The notes: generated by a model from the letters alone, not told the origin. A DNA stretch of 64,000 nt from an uncultured Methanobrevibacter sp. (GCA_900314635.1 OMVY01000005.1:62001-126000), one strand, 5' to 3'; positions 35,285 to 45,472 are shown, counted from the first letter of the stretch. Translations and numbers: made by a program.

Positions 35285-38200
35285 TTAGTAAACCTTCAAT
35301 TTAGCACTATATGTCTTGGCATAGTTTCCATTATCGCCTTTGAACTTAACTTTATACTTGTATGTCTTCTTGGTCCTAGGCAATTTTATTTTAAATGCAG
35401 CGATTCCTTTGGAATTGGTTTTAACCTTGTATGTCTTTTTATTGATTGTCAGATAAACATATTTTGATTTTAAAACCTTGTTGTTGGAAGTCTTTAAAGT
35501 TATCTTGAAAGTTCGTTTGGACTTGGATTTTTTAACCTTCTTAGTAGCTCCTGTGAATTTCACGCTATTCTTATATACCTTGATTGTCTTGCTGATTGAA
35601 GATGCTTTGTAATGCTCATCTCCCAGGAAATTGACCTGCATTGCATAATTTCCATATTTGCTTACTGAGATTTTTATCTTAACTACTCCATTGGCATCTG
35701 TTTTGACAGTAGCAACCTTTCCATTATTGAATTTATACTGAACCTGCTTGTTTAGAAGAGCATTGCCAGTTACAGAATCCATTAGGGTAATAATGAAGTA
35801 TTCGGAATTTGGATAAGCATAGATATTTGCATATGAATATGATATTCCAGAAGGTCTTTGACCTACAACAAAACTGGCTGAAGTAGAGTTATGAGCATAA
35901 TCTTCATTTCCATTGAATCTCACATGAACATCATAGATTCCAACATCCAAATCACTTAGGATTAAAGAATCTGAAGAATTGAATACTCCTTCATATCCAT
36001 TAGATCCATTGATGACATAAGTCAGATCAACTCCATTAATGTTCAGAATGCTGGTGATATTTTCCATCTCACCATAAATAATATCGTTCAAGTTTAATGA
36101 AATGCTAGTGAGATTTCTAACCTTGAATGAGCCATTTAAGTAAGCATTTAGATAATTATCATTAGCTGATGTGAACTTAAATAAGATCCTGTAAACACCA
36201 GGATCCAGATAGCAATCAAAAGACAAGTCATTCATATTTAAAGTATGATTAAGAACGCTATCTCCATTGGAATCCAGGATTTCAAAGGAAACCACACCAT
36301 CAGGAACTGTATTTCCATTGCCATCAGTTATGCAGACATTCAAATGAGTATCATAGTTTTCAAGAAGGCTGTCTTCAAAACGAATATTAGTTTGCATAGG
36401 GTTCACAACAAAACTGCCTGAAGTAGAGTTATGAGCATAATCCTCATTTCCATTGAATCTCACATGAACATCATAGATTCCAACATCCAAATCGCTTAAG
36501 TTTAAAGAATCTGAAGAATTAAATACTTCGCTGTATCCATTGGAACCATTTACAGTAAAGGTGAGATTAACATCACCGATATCTAAAACACAAGTGATAT
36601 TCTCCATTTCACCATAAGTAATATTCTTTAAACTTAAAGACAAGCTTGTGAGATTTTTAACTCTAAATTTGCCATTTAATGAAGCATTATGATAATCTTC
36701 ATCAGTAGATGTGAACTTGAATAAGATTCTGTAAACTCCAGGTTCTAGATAGCAATCAAAAGTGAAATCATTTCTATTAGAAGTATGATTAAGCATGCTA
36801 ACCCCATTAGAATCCAAGATTTCAAAGTAAACAACACCATCAGGAACTGGATTGCCATAGCAATCAATTACACTGACATTAAACTGAGTGCTATAATTTT
36901 CAAGAAGGTTGTCTTCAAAAGAAAATGAAGTTGGGAAAGCAACAACATTTAATTTTCCAATTTCAATAGTTTTATCAAAATCATAATCACTGATTAAATC
37001 ATTAAATTTAGTGTAAAAAATCCTATAAGTTCCTTTTTCATTAAAAGCAATTGTAAGATTAGTGTTTGCATCAATTAAATACTCCCTATCGCCATTTGTA
37101 ATATTGAATAATCCATAATTCACCAAATCTCCAAATTCATCTAAAATAATGGCTCTGAAATCAATAGGAGTTTGAACGGTTAGATTTACAACAGCTTTGG
37201 AAATTGTAAATGCTTTTAAACATGCCACCTTAGTTAAATTATACCAATGAGTTCTATTGCCGTTTTCATAATATTCACCAGAATAATTATATAAATCCTC
37301 CCAGCTTTCACCATCAAAGCTGAAGAATGAGACTCCTTCCAAAGCATAGTCTCTCTTGGAAGAAGAGGACTCTGAAATAGGAATGATTGAAATATCATCT
37401 GAGCGAACATTCAAGACTATTTCAAACTTGTCTCCCTTTTTAAGGAAAATGTATTTGCTCAGTTTTATTGTGCAATATCCATTGTGAGCGGATCCTTCTT
37501 GAACATTCACCAATTCACCATTCACATAAACATAAGCAGTGTAGTTGGTTTTTTCATTGAAATAAGTTGAAAATGCTGCTAAAACCTCATCATCTGTGGA
37601 ATTAAAGACATTTTTATACCATATGCCATTGGAAGCACTTTCATTATACAACCAGTCACTCATGCCTACAATATCATATTGATAGGTTTTCCTGTATTTT
37701 ACAGAATTATTCAAGACAAAACAGAAGCATTCCTGATGACCTATTGCAAAACGTGTGTCATAATAAGACACATAGTAATAACCATCTTTACCAGAGCCAG
37801 TTCCCCAGCTGTTTTTAACAATCCATGCACCATCTCCAGGAGGTGTTGTTTTAAAATTGCTTGCAGAATAAGTATCATTCCATCCAACAATGGTTACAGC
37901 ATGGTTTCGGCCTTCACTGCCATAATAGTAATGATTTGCACCATTACGATAATAACTATCAAAATTACAAGAAACAGAAACAGCCCCATAATTTAATAGA
38001 GCAAATTTTATTCCATCATTATCCAGATAATCATTTCTGTCAATCCATAATATATTTTGTATATGGGTTAACGGATTAAAGATAGCGGATAAATAATCTT
38101 TAGGAACATAATTATCCAGGCTTTCAAGAACAGGACCTAACCCTGCAGCCAGATAGGCATTTGACAAGCGGTCATTTCCTCCTGTATTAGTTTCATAAGT

Positions 38201-39511
38201 AGTGCCGAATGGAGAGAAGCAAGCCATGAGGTTTTTCATGTTCTCTTCTGACAAGTCAAGAGAAACCGCACCATTTGTGGCTTTTAAAATAGCTGATTCC
38301 AAAGCAGCCATTGCTGAAAATGACCAACAGTTACCACCATTGCCTTGATTTTTAACATTAGTGACAAAACTTACGTTGCTGACATTTCTTAAATCATAAC
38401 TTTCAGGAAATTCATTCAGGATAGTTCCATCATTATAAAACAATTCATAGTCATTATCATAAAAGATGTACAAATCATATTTTGCTTGATTGTAAACATC
38501 ATATCCTGTATAACCTGAAGCATCGGCAACTAAATTCTCGCCATAATAATTCAAGACATGTGCATCTCCATTATCATCAACATAGCTTTTATTATCATAT
38601 GCCTCAGTATTTGAATCGAATGTACAGTCTTCAATTATCATATTTTCATTTTCATTTGAGAAAATAGCACCGCCTAAAAGAGATGCGTTGTTTTCATAAA
38701 ATCCAGTGTTTGAAATATTTACACTATCTAGATCATCTGCAAATATTCCTGCTCCGTCAATGGCGCTGCAATTTGCAAAAGATGATGAAGAAGCATTTAA
38801 ATTGCCATACATCTGATAGACTGCTCCTCCATAATATTTGGATGAGCAATTGGAAAATGAAACATTATTAAGTGTCAGATTAGTATCAAGGGCACAGATG
38901 GCTCCTCCAAAGTTGGCATTGAATGAATCAAAACTGCAGTTTTCAATGACCAAATTGGAATTCCGTGCAAAAATAGCTCCTCCTTCAATGTCAAGTGAAG
39001 AATAACCTGCATCAGCACCTTGAGAAGAAATGAATACTATGTTATTTAATATAAGAGTTGTTCCATTAATATTAAAAATTCTTGATAATCCCTGAGAATC
39101 TATATAATGGCCATTACCATTGATAGTAAAATCTTTGTCAATTGTTATTCCACTTGTGCTTGAAGAAGTGAAGTTATAATCTTTTTCAAGAGTAAAATTA
39201 GATTCAGAATTACGAATGGAAGTTCTTAACTCATAAAAAGTTCCAATATCTGAAGTGTTGTCCTCGCCATCATCAGATATGCTAATTTCATCATTAGCTG
39301 CACTAATAATGTCCGGACCATCTACAGCATCCAGACTGTTATCATCAGCCGCCAATGAGTCGATATCTCCAATATCTTCAGTTTCCTCATCAACATCAAT
39401 CATAATGCCTGTTGAATCATCATCAATGGCTTGAGCGCTTATAGCACCAAGGCTTAATGATAAAGCAAAAATGATTAAAATTGATAAAATAATTGTTCTG
39501 GAACTTTTCAA
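35285..39511 (-). CDS. Secreted adhesin-like protein with a papain-like (C1) cysteine peptidase domain
   Basis: About 1408 residues. Start chosen at TTG 39511, five bases after TTTGGTG; it gives a normal signal peptide (TIILSILIIFALSLSLGAIS). Residues about 95-300 are parallel beta-helix repeats with GGAIF/GGAIC/GGAVY motifs. A C1 peptidase follows: Gln and Cys in NQGNGGNCWSFSA (about 386-398), His in GRNHAVTIVGW (about 538), Asn in VKNSWGTGSGKDGYYYVSYY (about 562). A lectin-like domain comes next, then two tandem copies of a 180-residue Ig-like block (VPDGVVxFEILDSNG... DLDVGIYDVHVRFNGNEDYA) and a basic C-terminal Ig-like domain likely to bind pseudomurein. It probably acts on host or microbial surface proteins. 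Confidence 0.9.
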   Translation of the reverse strand: MKSSRTIILSILIIFALSLSLGAISAQAIDDDSTGIMIDVDEETEDIGDIDSLAADDNSLDAVDGPDIISAANDEISISDDGEDNTSDIGTFYELRTSIRNSESNFTLEKDYNFTSSSTSGITIDKDFTINGNGHYIDSQGLSRIFNINGTTLILNNIVFISSQGADAGYSSLDIEGGAIFARNSNLVIENCSFDSFNANFGGAICALDTNLTLNNVSFSNCSSKYYGGAVYQMYGNLNASSSSFANCSAIDGAGIFADDLDSVNISNTGFYENNASLLGGAIFSNENENMIIEDCTFDSNTEAYDNKSYVDDNGDAHVLNYYGENLVADASGYTGYDVYNQAKYDLYIFYDNDYELFYNDGTILNEFPESYDLRNVSNVSFVTNVKNQGNGGNCWSFSAMAALESAILKATNGAVSLDLSEENMKNLMACFSPFGTTYETNTGGNDRLSNAYLAAGLGPVLESLDNYVPKDYLSAIFNPLTHIQNILWIDRNDYLDNDGIKFALLNYGAVSVSCNFDSYYRNGANHYYYGSEGRNHAVTIVGWNDTYSASNFKTTPPGDGAWIVKNSWGTGSGKDGYYYVSYYDTRFAIGHQECFCFVLNNSVKYRKTYQYDIVGMSDWLYNESASNGIWYKNVFNSTDDEVLAAFSTYFNEKTNYTAYVYVNGELVNVQEGSAHNGYCTIKLSKYIFLKKGDKFEIVLNVRSDDISIIPISESSSSKRDYALEGVSFFSFDGESWEDLYNYSGEYYENGNRTHWYNLTKVACLKAFTISKAVVNLTVQTPIDFRAIILDEFGDLVNYGLFNITNGDREYLIDANTNLTIAFNEKGTYRIFYTKFNDLISDYDFDKTIEIGKLNVVAFPTSFSFEDNLLENYSTQFNVSVIDCYGNPVPDGVVYFEILDSNGVSMLNHTSNRNDFTFDCYLEPGVYRILFKFTSTDEDYHNASLNGKFRVKNLTSLSLSLKNITYGEMENITCVLDIGDVNLTFTVNGSNGYSEVFNSSDSLNLSDLDVGIYDVHVRFNGNEDYAHNSTSGSFVVNPMQTNIRFEDSLLENYDTHLNVCITDGNGNTVPDGVVSFEILDSNGDSVLNHTLNMNDLSFDCYLDPGVYRILFKFTSANDNYLNAYLNGSFKVRNLTSISLNLNDIIYGEMENITSILNINGVDLTYVINGSNGYEGVFNSSDSLILSDLDVGIYDVHVRFNGNEDYAHNSTSASFVVGQRPSGISYSYANIYAYPNSEYFIITLMDSVTGNALLNKQVQYKFNNGKVATVKTDANGVVKIKISVSKYGNYAMQVNFLGDEHYKASSISKTIKVYKNSVKFTGATKKVKKSKSKRTFKITLKTSNNKVLKSKYVYLTINKKTYKVKTNSKGIAAFKIKLPRTKKTYKYKVKFKGDNGNYAKTYSAKLKVY

Positions 39512-39773
39512 AATAACACCAAATTTTACATTTTTAAATACTAATAATATAATTCTATAATTCAAGTATTATATAAGTTTCTAAAAAATAAAAAAATAAT
39601 TAGAAAAAGTCAAAACCACTTTATAAATTATTTTTTAATTAAAATCGAATATTTGAATTCAAAAGAGGATGAACTCTAAAAAACAGGCAAATAAACGATA
39701 AACAAGTTACGAGTGCTAAATAAAAAATATAAAAAAATATGGATTCTAAAAGGAAATAAAAAAAAGAAATAAA

Positions 39774-40088
39774 TTAGTCATCAAAGGGTCCTTTCATGAT
39801 ATCAGAACTTCGAGAATCCCCTTCAAAAGGTCCCTGAATTCCTTTTTCACTTCGAGAATCCCCTTTAAACGGCCCTTCAGTTCCGCCTTCGCCATTATCG
39901 ATCTTGCCATTTGAATAATCAATAGTATTCGCATAATTCAAGCTTTTTCCACATGCTCGGCAATACTTGGACTTTTTATTGTTTTTAGCTCCGCAAGATG
40001 GACAATTCAAGGAATCCAATTCCATTCCACAGCTTGGACAAAAATTCAAATCATCAGCAATTGCTTCACCACAGTTGGGGCAAATCAT
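39774..40088 (-). CDS. Zinc-ribbon protein with C-terminal GPF-GDSRS repeats
   Basis: 104 residues from the second of two ATGs (AGGTG then five bases). Two zinc ribbons (CPNC...CPSC; CPSC...CRAC) occupy residues 3-50. The tail repeats (E/Q)GPF(K/E)GDSRS and ends MKGPFDD, encoded by imperfect direct repeats in the DNA. No membrane segment. The role is unknown; a zinc-ribbon adaptor with a short linear motif repeated is a reasonable reading. Confidence 0.75.
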   Translation of the reverse strand: MICPNCGEAIADDLNFCPSCGMELDSLNCPSCGAKNNKKSKYCRACGKSLNYANTIDYSNGKIDNGEGGTEGPFKGDSRSEKGIQGPFEGDSRSSDIMKGPFDD

Positions 40089-40188
40089 CATATCACCTGT
40101 TTGAAAAGATACCATTCCATATTATAAAGTACCGGAAAACCATCCCTATAATAAAGTAACAAAAAACATCACGTTATAAACTGCCAGT

Positions 40189-40788
40189 TTATGCATTTCT
40201 TTGCTTGTAATACTCTCCGCTCATATGTGATCCCCCGGCGTAATAATCATAATGGCCAGGACCATAATAGGTATAAGTATCACCGTCAGGCTTGGTAACA
40301 GTAACAGGATTGTCAGGAGTCGCATCCTGATGGTCATCATCCCAGCCGTCCTCATAATAAGGATCGCTTGATATTGAACTGGATGATGTGCTTGTGGTTT
40401 GGACTGCCTTTTTATAAACACTTATCTTGATGTCGTTGAATTCGCAGGATTTATATCCGTCTCCACCTTCAAACCGTGCAGAAATCGTATAGTTTCCTTC
40501 ATCCAACTTATCAGAGATGGAAACAATTCCCTTTTCATCACTTGAAATCGTGTAGTTTTTAGATTCACCGTCAGAACTTACAAGTTCTGCATAAACCCTT
40601 TGCCCTGCAACTGATTCATTATTAGAATCCACTAGGCGGAAATCAAGATAATCATCAGTAGAAATGCTGGTTCCATCGATTATGAAGTGGGTATCAATAT
40701 TCTGGCTGTCAATTACAAAATATGCTGAAACTCCCCCTATAATCAAAATTACAAAAATGCAAATAAAAGCAAGACTGCTTGTCTTAAT
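40189..40788 (-). CDS. Membrane-anchored Ig-like surface protein, probable ATT start
   Basis: About 199 residues if started at ATT 40788, which lies exactly five bases after GAGGTG and restores a full signal anchor (TSSLAFICIFVILIIGGVSA). The TTG at 40746 would cut through that helix and has no ribosome binding site. An Ig-like (Big-type) domain follows (FRLVDSNNESVAGQRVYAEL to KISVYKK), then a Ser/Thr linker and a Tyr/Gly/Asp-rich C-terminus (YYGPGHYDYYAGGSHMSGEY). Neighbour of zinc-ribbon and adhesin genes. Function unknown. Confidence 0.7.
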   Translation of the reverse strand: MKTSSLAFICIFVILIIGGVSAYFVIDSQNIDTHFIIDGTSISTDDYLDFRLVDSNNESVAGQRVYAELVSSDGESKNYTISSDEKGIVSISDKLDEGNYTISARFEGGDGYKSCEFNDIKISVYKKAVQTTSTSSSSISSDPYYEDGWDDDHQDATPDNPVTVTKPDGDTYTYYGPGHYDYYAGGSHMSGEYYKQRNA

Positions 40789-40816
40789 ACTACCACCTCT
40801 TAATTATTTAATAGAA

Positions 40817-43246
40817 TTATTTATCATTTGATTTATAATAAGCCAGCTCCTTGTTCAATGCACGGATTCTGTTCTTGAAATCCATATTATCATCAATCAG
40901 CTTTTCAAAACGAACGCTCATCCAGTCAAGCTTGTCCTTGGTTTGCTTGTACTCCCTTTCAAGGGTATTAAGGAGCAAATTCAATTCCTCATTTTTCCTG
41001 GACAGTTCAGCATTCGCTTCAAGGAGCTTTTCACTATCAGAACTCATATTCTTGAGTTCCATGCTCAATTTAGCATTATCTCCACTGAATGATTCCTTTT
41101 CACCGCTTAAAGATTTTATTTGATCTGTTAAAGCCTGCTTGTCATTAGTTAGCTTCTTGATTTCAACATCCAATGACTCCTTCTCATCAAGGAGTTTCTT
41201 GCTGTCTGTTGCCAGGGATTTAAGTTCCTCTTCCCGTTTGAGATTGAGAGCAGCTAATTCATCACATTTTGTTTTTAGATTTCCAATTTCATTGCTTAAT
41301 GAAAGATTGCTTGCATCAGCCGCTTCCTTGTCAGAAAGCAATTTCTTGCTGTCTTCCATCAAGGTTTTAAGTTCCATATTCAATTTCTGATTATCTCCAA
41401 CCAATCGCTCCCTCTCGCCGGTTAAAGTTTTAATCTCACTGCTTAATGCTTCCTTGTCTTTAAGCAATTGATCGCCGCTTGCAATCAAATCTTTAAGTTC
41501 TGAAGTCAGTTTGGCATTTTCCGCCTTTAAAGACTCATTTTCACTTAGCAGTTTCTCATTATTGCTGGAGAGCTTCTCGCTTTCACCTACAAGCTTGGTG
41601 CTGTCAGTTAACAATTGATTGCTTTCTGCAGATAATTTATCATTGGCTTCATTCAATTCAATATTCTTCTCAGCCAGTTTTACATTGTCATTAGTCAGAG
41701 ACTCGTTTTTATCAGACAATTCAATATTTTCCTTAGCCAGCTTAAGATTCTCGCTGGCAAGGTCCTCGCTTTGCTTGGTTAATAATTTGATTTCTTCATT
41801 CAACCTGGCATTATCTTCATTCAGTGATTTGTTTTGGCTGCTTAAGATTTCATTTTCATCGCTCAGGGAGTTGTTTTTGGATGAAACCAATTCATATTTG
41901 CTCTTTAAAGCATCATTTAAGAAGTCGCGGGCGAATCTACGGGTTTCTTCCCTGTCTTCATCTTCAGGAAGCTCATAATCATCCAGCGCATTAGAGTTGA
42001 ATTTTTTCATGAACTTGTCCACTTCCTGATTCAAGTCTTCGCTTTCATCTTCCCTGAATCTTGAGCGCAACCTGTTGGAGATGGAACTGTTTCCGCCTTC
42101 ACTTGAAATATGGAGCTTTTTGTTTTCATCCTCTAAGATAACAATCCTCTCTTTAAGCTGTCTGATATGCTCCTGATAGAATGAATTCAACAAGTCATAG
42201 TTTTCCTTGACTTCCACATTGATTCCCTTCTCAAGAACAGACTCAAGGTGATTGATAGTCTTCTCATAAGAAGCTTTTGAATCTTCAAATTTCAAATTCA
42301 AATCATCGATTACCTTATCTCGAGAGCTAAGGATTTCCTCATATTCCAATTTGACTGCCTCAACGGCCTTTTCCTTCTCAATATCAGACTCGTCCAGTTT
42401 TTCATTGAGCTCCTTGATTGAATTGTCCTTGGAGCTTATGGTTTCAGCCAGCTGATTGTTTAAATCTTCAATAGTGCCTTCAAGTTTTGAATTTTCATCA
42501 GTGAAAATGGAAATTGCATTGTTTTTCTCATCCAAATCAAAATTCAATACTTTGATTGCCATGTCCTTCTCTTCAATAGTGGAATTGGCCTCGGCCAGTT
42601 TGGAATTCAAATCTTCAATGGATTCTTCCTTTTCATTTATGAGCTTGAATGCATCATCCAGATTATTATTCAATTCATGAATATCATTGTCTTTCTCAAG
42701 GAGAGTTGTGCCTGCATGTTCAAGATCATAAGTTAAATCACCGATATTTTTGTCTTTAGCTGAAATATCCTCTTTCAATTTGTTGTTTTCCTGAATCAGA
42801 GCATCTATTTCAGTTTTTAATGACTTGACCTCTGGATTGTCATTTCTTAGAACCTGGTTTTCCAAACTTAAAACTTCATACTTCTGCTTGATATCAATAT
42901 TCTCATGATAAACAGCATTAAAACGAGTTCTAAGGTCTTCAACTTCCTCTCTTAAAGACTTGTTCTCATCGCGGTATGCATAATAGGATCTTTTAAGCTT
43001 GCTGTCTGAGGATAATAAATGGTTGTATTGAGATACAATATCATCATAGGAACTTTTAAGATGCCTGTACTCATCGGCAAACTTCAAGACTTTAGAGCGG
43101 ATTTCTTCAAGTTTAGCTTTAAGTTCGCGGTTTTCATTTCTCAAGCATTCCACGCAGGTGTGATTATGATTGCCATTTTCATCCTTGAAGAAATAGCTCT
43201 CATCAAGACTCCTGCCGCATGTATCACAAATAATTTCATAAGCCAT
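40817..43246 (-). CDS. 809-residue coiled-coil protein with N-terminal zinc finger
   Basis: Residues 1-36 hold a C4-type zinc site (CDTC...CVEC) in MAYEIICDTCGRSLDESYFF and HTCVECLRN. Residues 40-800 are an almost unbroken coiled coil rich in Leu/Glu/Lys/Ser with repeated elements such as LSSENxxLxxEN and LTxxxERLVGDNQKL. No membrane segment or ATPase motif, so it is not a classical SMC protein. Probably a cytoplasmic scaffold. The gene stands divergently from the ferredoxin gene across a 430-bp gap. Confidence 0.82.
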   Translation of the reverse strand: MAYEIICDTCGRSLDESYFFKDENGNHNHTCVECLRNENRELKAKLEEIRSKVLKFADEYRHLKSSYDDIVSQYNHLLSSDSKLKRSYYAYRDENKSLREEVEDLRTRFNAVYHENIDIKQKYEVLSLENQVLRNDNPEVKSLKTEIDALIQENNKLKEDISAKDKNIGDLTYDLEHAGTTLLEKDNDIHELNNNLDDAFKLINEKEESIEDLNSKLAEANSTIEEKDMAIKVLNFDLDEKNNAISIFTDENSKLEGTIEDLNNQLAETISSKDNSIKELNEKLDESDIEKEKAVEAVKLEYEEILSSRDKVIDDLNLKFEDSKASYEKTINHLESVLEKGINVEVKENYDLLNSFYQEHIRQLKERIVILEDENKKLHISSEGGNSSISNRLRSRFREDESEDLNQEVDKFMKKFNSNALDDYELPEDEDREETRRFARDFLNDALKSKYELVSSKNNSLSDENEILSSQNKSLNEDNARLNEEIKLLTKQSEDLASENLKLAKENIELSDKNESLTNDNVKLAEKNIELNEANDKLSAESNQLLTDSTKLVGESEKLSSNNEKLLSENESLKAENAKLTSELKDLIASGDQLLKDKEALSSEIKTLTGERERLVGDNQKLNMELKTLMEDSKKLLSDKEAADASNLSLSNEIGNLKTKCDELAALNLKREEELKSLATDSKKLLDEKESLDVEIKKLTNDKQALTDQIKSLSGEKESFSGDNAKLSMELKNMSSDSEKLLEANAELSRKNEELNLLLNTLEREYKQTKDKLDWMSVRFEKLIDDNMDFKNRIRALNKELAYYKSNDK

Positions 43247-43673
43247 TTTAATCTCTCAATTTAAAAAGTAAAATCAGTTGAAATTTCAGAGTAAAAAAAC
43301 TGGAGCATTATAAAAAAGTCCAAAAAAGTTTACTAAAATTTCAGTAATAATTAATTTGTAACAAATATTTAATAAAGTTTATTTTTTTAGACAAAAACTT
43401 ATTTTTTTAAAAATTTAAAACAGCTTAATTATTATTTGATTCTGAAATAAAACACTTAATATTGAGCAGTAGTGAATTAATTTAAAAATTATAATTATTT
43501 TGGGAAAAAACTGGATTAAAAAATATTAAAATCTCAAATAGTGTAATACAATCAAAAACATCTTATGGAATATGAATCATTTAAATAATATTTTTAGTTA
43601 TGCCTAAATTTATAACAGATAAAAAACAAACCTACTAATGGCAGAATAATTAAATTTCAAAGAAGGTTAAAAT
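43247..43673. other. 427-bp divergent promoter region
   Basis: AT-rich and without open frames. It must hold the promoters of the coiled-coil gene (minus) and the ferredoxin gene (plus), but I see no unique motif beyond multiple TATA-like stretches such as TTTATAAC at 43609. Confidence 0.35.
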
Positions 43674-43940
43674 ATGAGAGGAAGACATGGATATGGAGCA
43701 GGAGGACTTAGCCTGCTGTCTCTGGCTAGAACACTGACAAAAGTCTCTGTAAAAAGAAGTGGAGTAAAGGCTAACGGAAGGAAATGCAAATTATGTGGAA
43801 AATGCGAAATAATATGTCCTGCAAATGCAATTAGGGTCAGCAGGATAGCAAGAACATGGGAGCTGGACAAAAGACAATGCATCGGCTGCTATCGCTGCAT
43901 TCATGCCTGTCCGGTAAATGCTATTAGAATACTTCATTAA
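43674..43940 (+). CDS. 2[4Fe-4S] ferredoxin-like protein
   Basis: 88 residues. Two complete cluster motifs: CKLCGKCEIICPANAI and CIGCYRCIHACPVNAI (CxxCxxCxxxCP twice). An Arg/Gly-rich N-terminal extension (MRGRHGYGAGGLSLLSLART) of about 35 residues precedes them, unlike simple ferredoxins, and recalls the N-terminus of EchF/NuoI-type hydrogenase subunits. It could carry electrons to or from a hydrogenase or dehydrogenase. AGGTT lies five bases before the ATG. Confidence 0.9.
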   Translation: MRGRHGYGAGGLSLLSLARTLTKVSVKRSGVKANGRKCKLCGKCEIICPANAIRVSRIARTWELDKRQCIGCYRCIHACPVNAIRILH

Positions 43941-44095
43941 AAAAGCATATCAACGAAAATCAAAAAAGAAATTGAATTCCATAAATTCATCTAAAAAAAG
44001 AGGACAGTTGATAGAATTTTATCTATAAAACTAAAATTATTTTTATATTAAATACCAAATATAAATATAATAAAAAAAACTTAAGGAGTTATTCT

Positions 44096-45046
44096 ATGAT
44101 AAAAGTAAGTATTATGGGAGCTACAGGAGTAATAGGAAAAAACGTGGCTTTCAAGCTTGCAAGGACTGATGTGATTGATGAAATTGTCCTTTTTTCAAGA
44201 GAAGAAAGCTTCAACAAGGCAAAAGGAGAAACATACGACATGTATGATGCATTAAGTGCTGAAAATGTCGACTGCGATCTGATTCCTTCCAGCAACTATG
44301 AAGATCTTAAAGACTCTCAAGTAGTTTTGATTACAGCAGGAGTGCCTAGAAAAGGAGATATGGACAGATTGGAGCTTGCAGGCACAAATGCCCGTATAGT
44401 CCGGGAATATGCAAGGCAAATCGCAATTCATGCTCCAGACACAATCATTCTGGTTGCAACCAATCCGGTTGATGTGATGACAACAATTGCATACAAGGCA
44501 TCCGGATTTGAAAGAAGCAGAGTAATCGGAGTGGGCAACCATCTGGATTCATTAAGATTGAAAACATATCTCTCCAGACATTTCAAAATCCACTCCTCAG
44601 AAATCCATACAAGAGTAATCGGAGAGCATGGAAACCACATGGTTCCTCTTTTAAGCAGCACAACCATAGGAGGAATTCCACTCAGGTACTTTATTGAAAC
44701 CAGCGACCTGGATGTTAGGGAAATCATACAGAGACTTAGAAATGCTGGAAAAACAATCATAAAGAAAAAGGGAGCCACAGAATTCGGCCCTTCATATGCG
44801 ATTTCAAACCTGATCATGACCATTGTGCGAGACCATCACAAGGTTTTGTCCGTCAGCACATACTTGAACGGCGAAATTGAAGGAGTCAAGGGAGTTTCCC
44901 TGGGAGTTCCAGCCATCATATCCAGACACGGAGTTAAGATGATCATCAAAATCAACATGCACAATATAGAGAAAGCCGAATTCCTGGCAGCTGCAAAAAC
45001 CATCAGGGAAGTAACCAACAAAGTTGAAAAGCAATTGGAAGAATAA
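44096..45046 (+). CDS. mdh: Malate dehydrogenase (L-lactate/malate dehydrogenase family, probably NADP-preferring)
   Basis: 316 residues. The N-terminal GATGVIGKNVAFKLA is the dinucleotide-binding loop. GVPRKGDMDRLELAGTNARI holds the substrate-loop arginines typical of malate rather than lactate. GNHLDSLRLK has the catalytic Asp and Arg; VIGEHGNHMVPL has the catalytic His. The second beta strand ends in SRE rather than an acidic residue, which favours NADP(H), as in the Methanocaldococcus jannaschii enzyme. It interconverts oxaloacetate and malate in the reductive arm of the incomplete citric acid cycle. Followed after 11 bp by a small orphan gene. Confidence 0.92.
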   Translation: MIKVSIMGATGVIGKNVAFKLARTDVIDEIVLFSREESFNKAKGETYDMYDALSAENVDCDLIPSSNYEDLKDSQVVLITAGVPRKGDMDRLELAGTNARIVREYARQIAIHAPDTIILVATNPVDVMTTIAYKASGFERSRVIGVGNHLDSLRLKTYLSRHFKIHSSEIHTRVIGEHGNHMVPLLSSTTIGGIPLRYFIETSDLDVREIIQRLRNAGKTIIKKKGATEFGPSYAISNLIMTIVRDHHKVLSVSTYLNGEIEGVKGVSLGVPAIISRHGVKMIIKINMHNIEKAEFLAAAKTIREVTNKVEKQLEE

Positions 45047-45057
45047 GAGATGATACA

Positions 45058-45351
45058 ATGATCAGCAAAGAGGAAAAAGAGAAAATCAAAGCGGAAATTG
45101 TAAGCAAGGTAAACTCAGTTTTAGAGAAAAACAACGAATCCTACAGAATGGACAAGGTAAACATCTTAAACAGAAAGGAAACCGTGAGGTTCATGGGAAG
45201 CTACAGAGTATATGACAGAAGAAAATACAACTCCGTCTCACGAGAAATAAACAATTTCCTAAAGAAATACGGAGACGTTAACATAACTTCTAAAAAAATC
45301 AAGGACAGCGGCATGAAATTTACAACTGTAAGCTTTAATTTTGAACTGTAA
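45058..45351 (+). CDS. Hypothetical 97-residue basic protein downstream of mdh
   Basis: Starts 11 bp after mdh with GAGATGA before the ATG, so it is co-transcribed. The sequence is Lys/Glu/Asn-rich (MISKEEKEKIKAEIVSKVNS) with an ordered C-terminal half (FMGSYRVYDRRKYNSVSREI). No known domain recognised and no membrane segment. Confidence 0.7.
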   Translation: MISKEEKEKIKAEIVSKVNSVLEKNNESYRMDKVNILNRKETVRFMGSYRVYDRRKYNSVSREINNFLKKYGDVNITSKKIKDSGMKFTTVSFNFEL

Positions 45352-45472
45352 ATTTTCATACGGTTAAAAAAAAATTGCCCCTAAACTTTATTACAATTTA
45401 AAAAAAAATTTAAATTTGGCCCTAAAACTCATACAAGTTTAAAAAAATAGAATACTTTTTCAGGAGCTAAAA

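Noticed and set aside
40851-42680. Several plus-strand Ser/Phe-rich frames opposite the coiled-coil gene
   Set aside because: They are antisense shadows of Glu/Lys/Leu-rich coding DNA and lack start signals.
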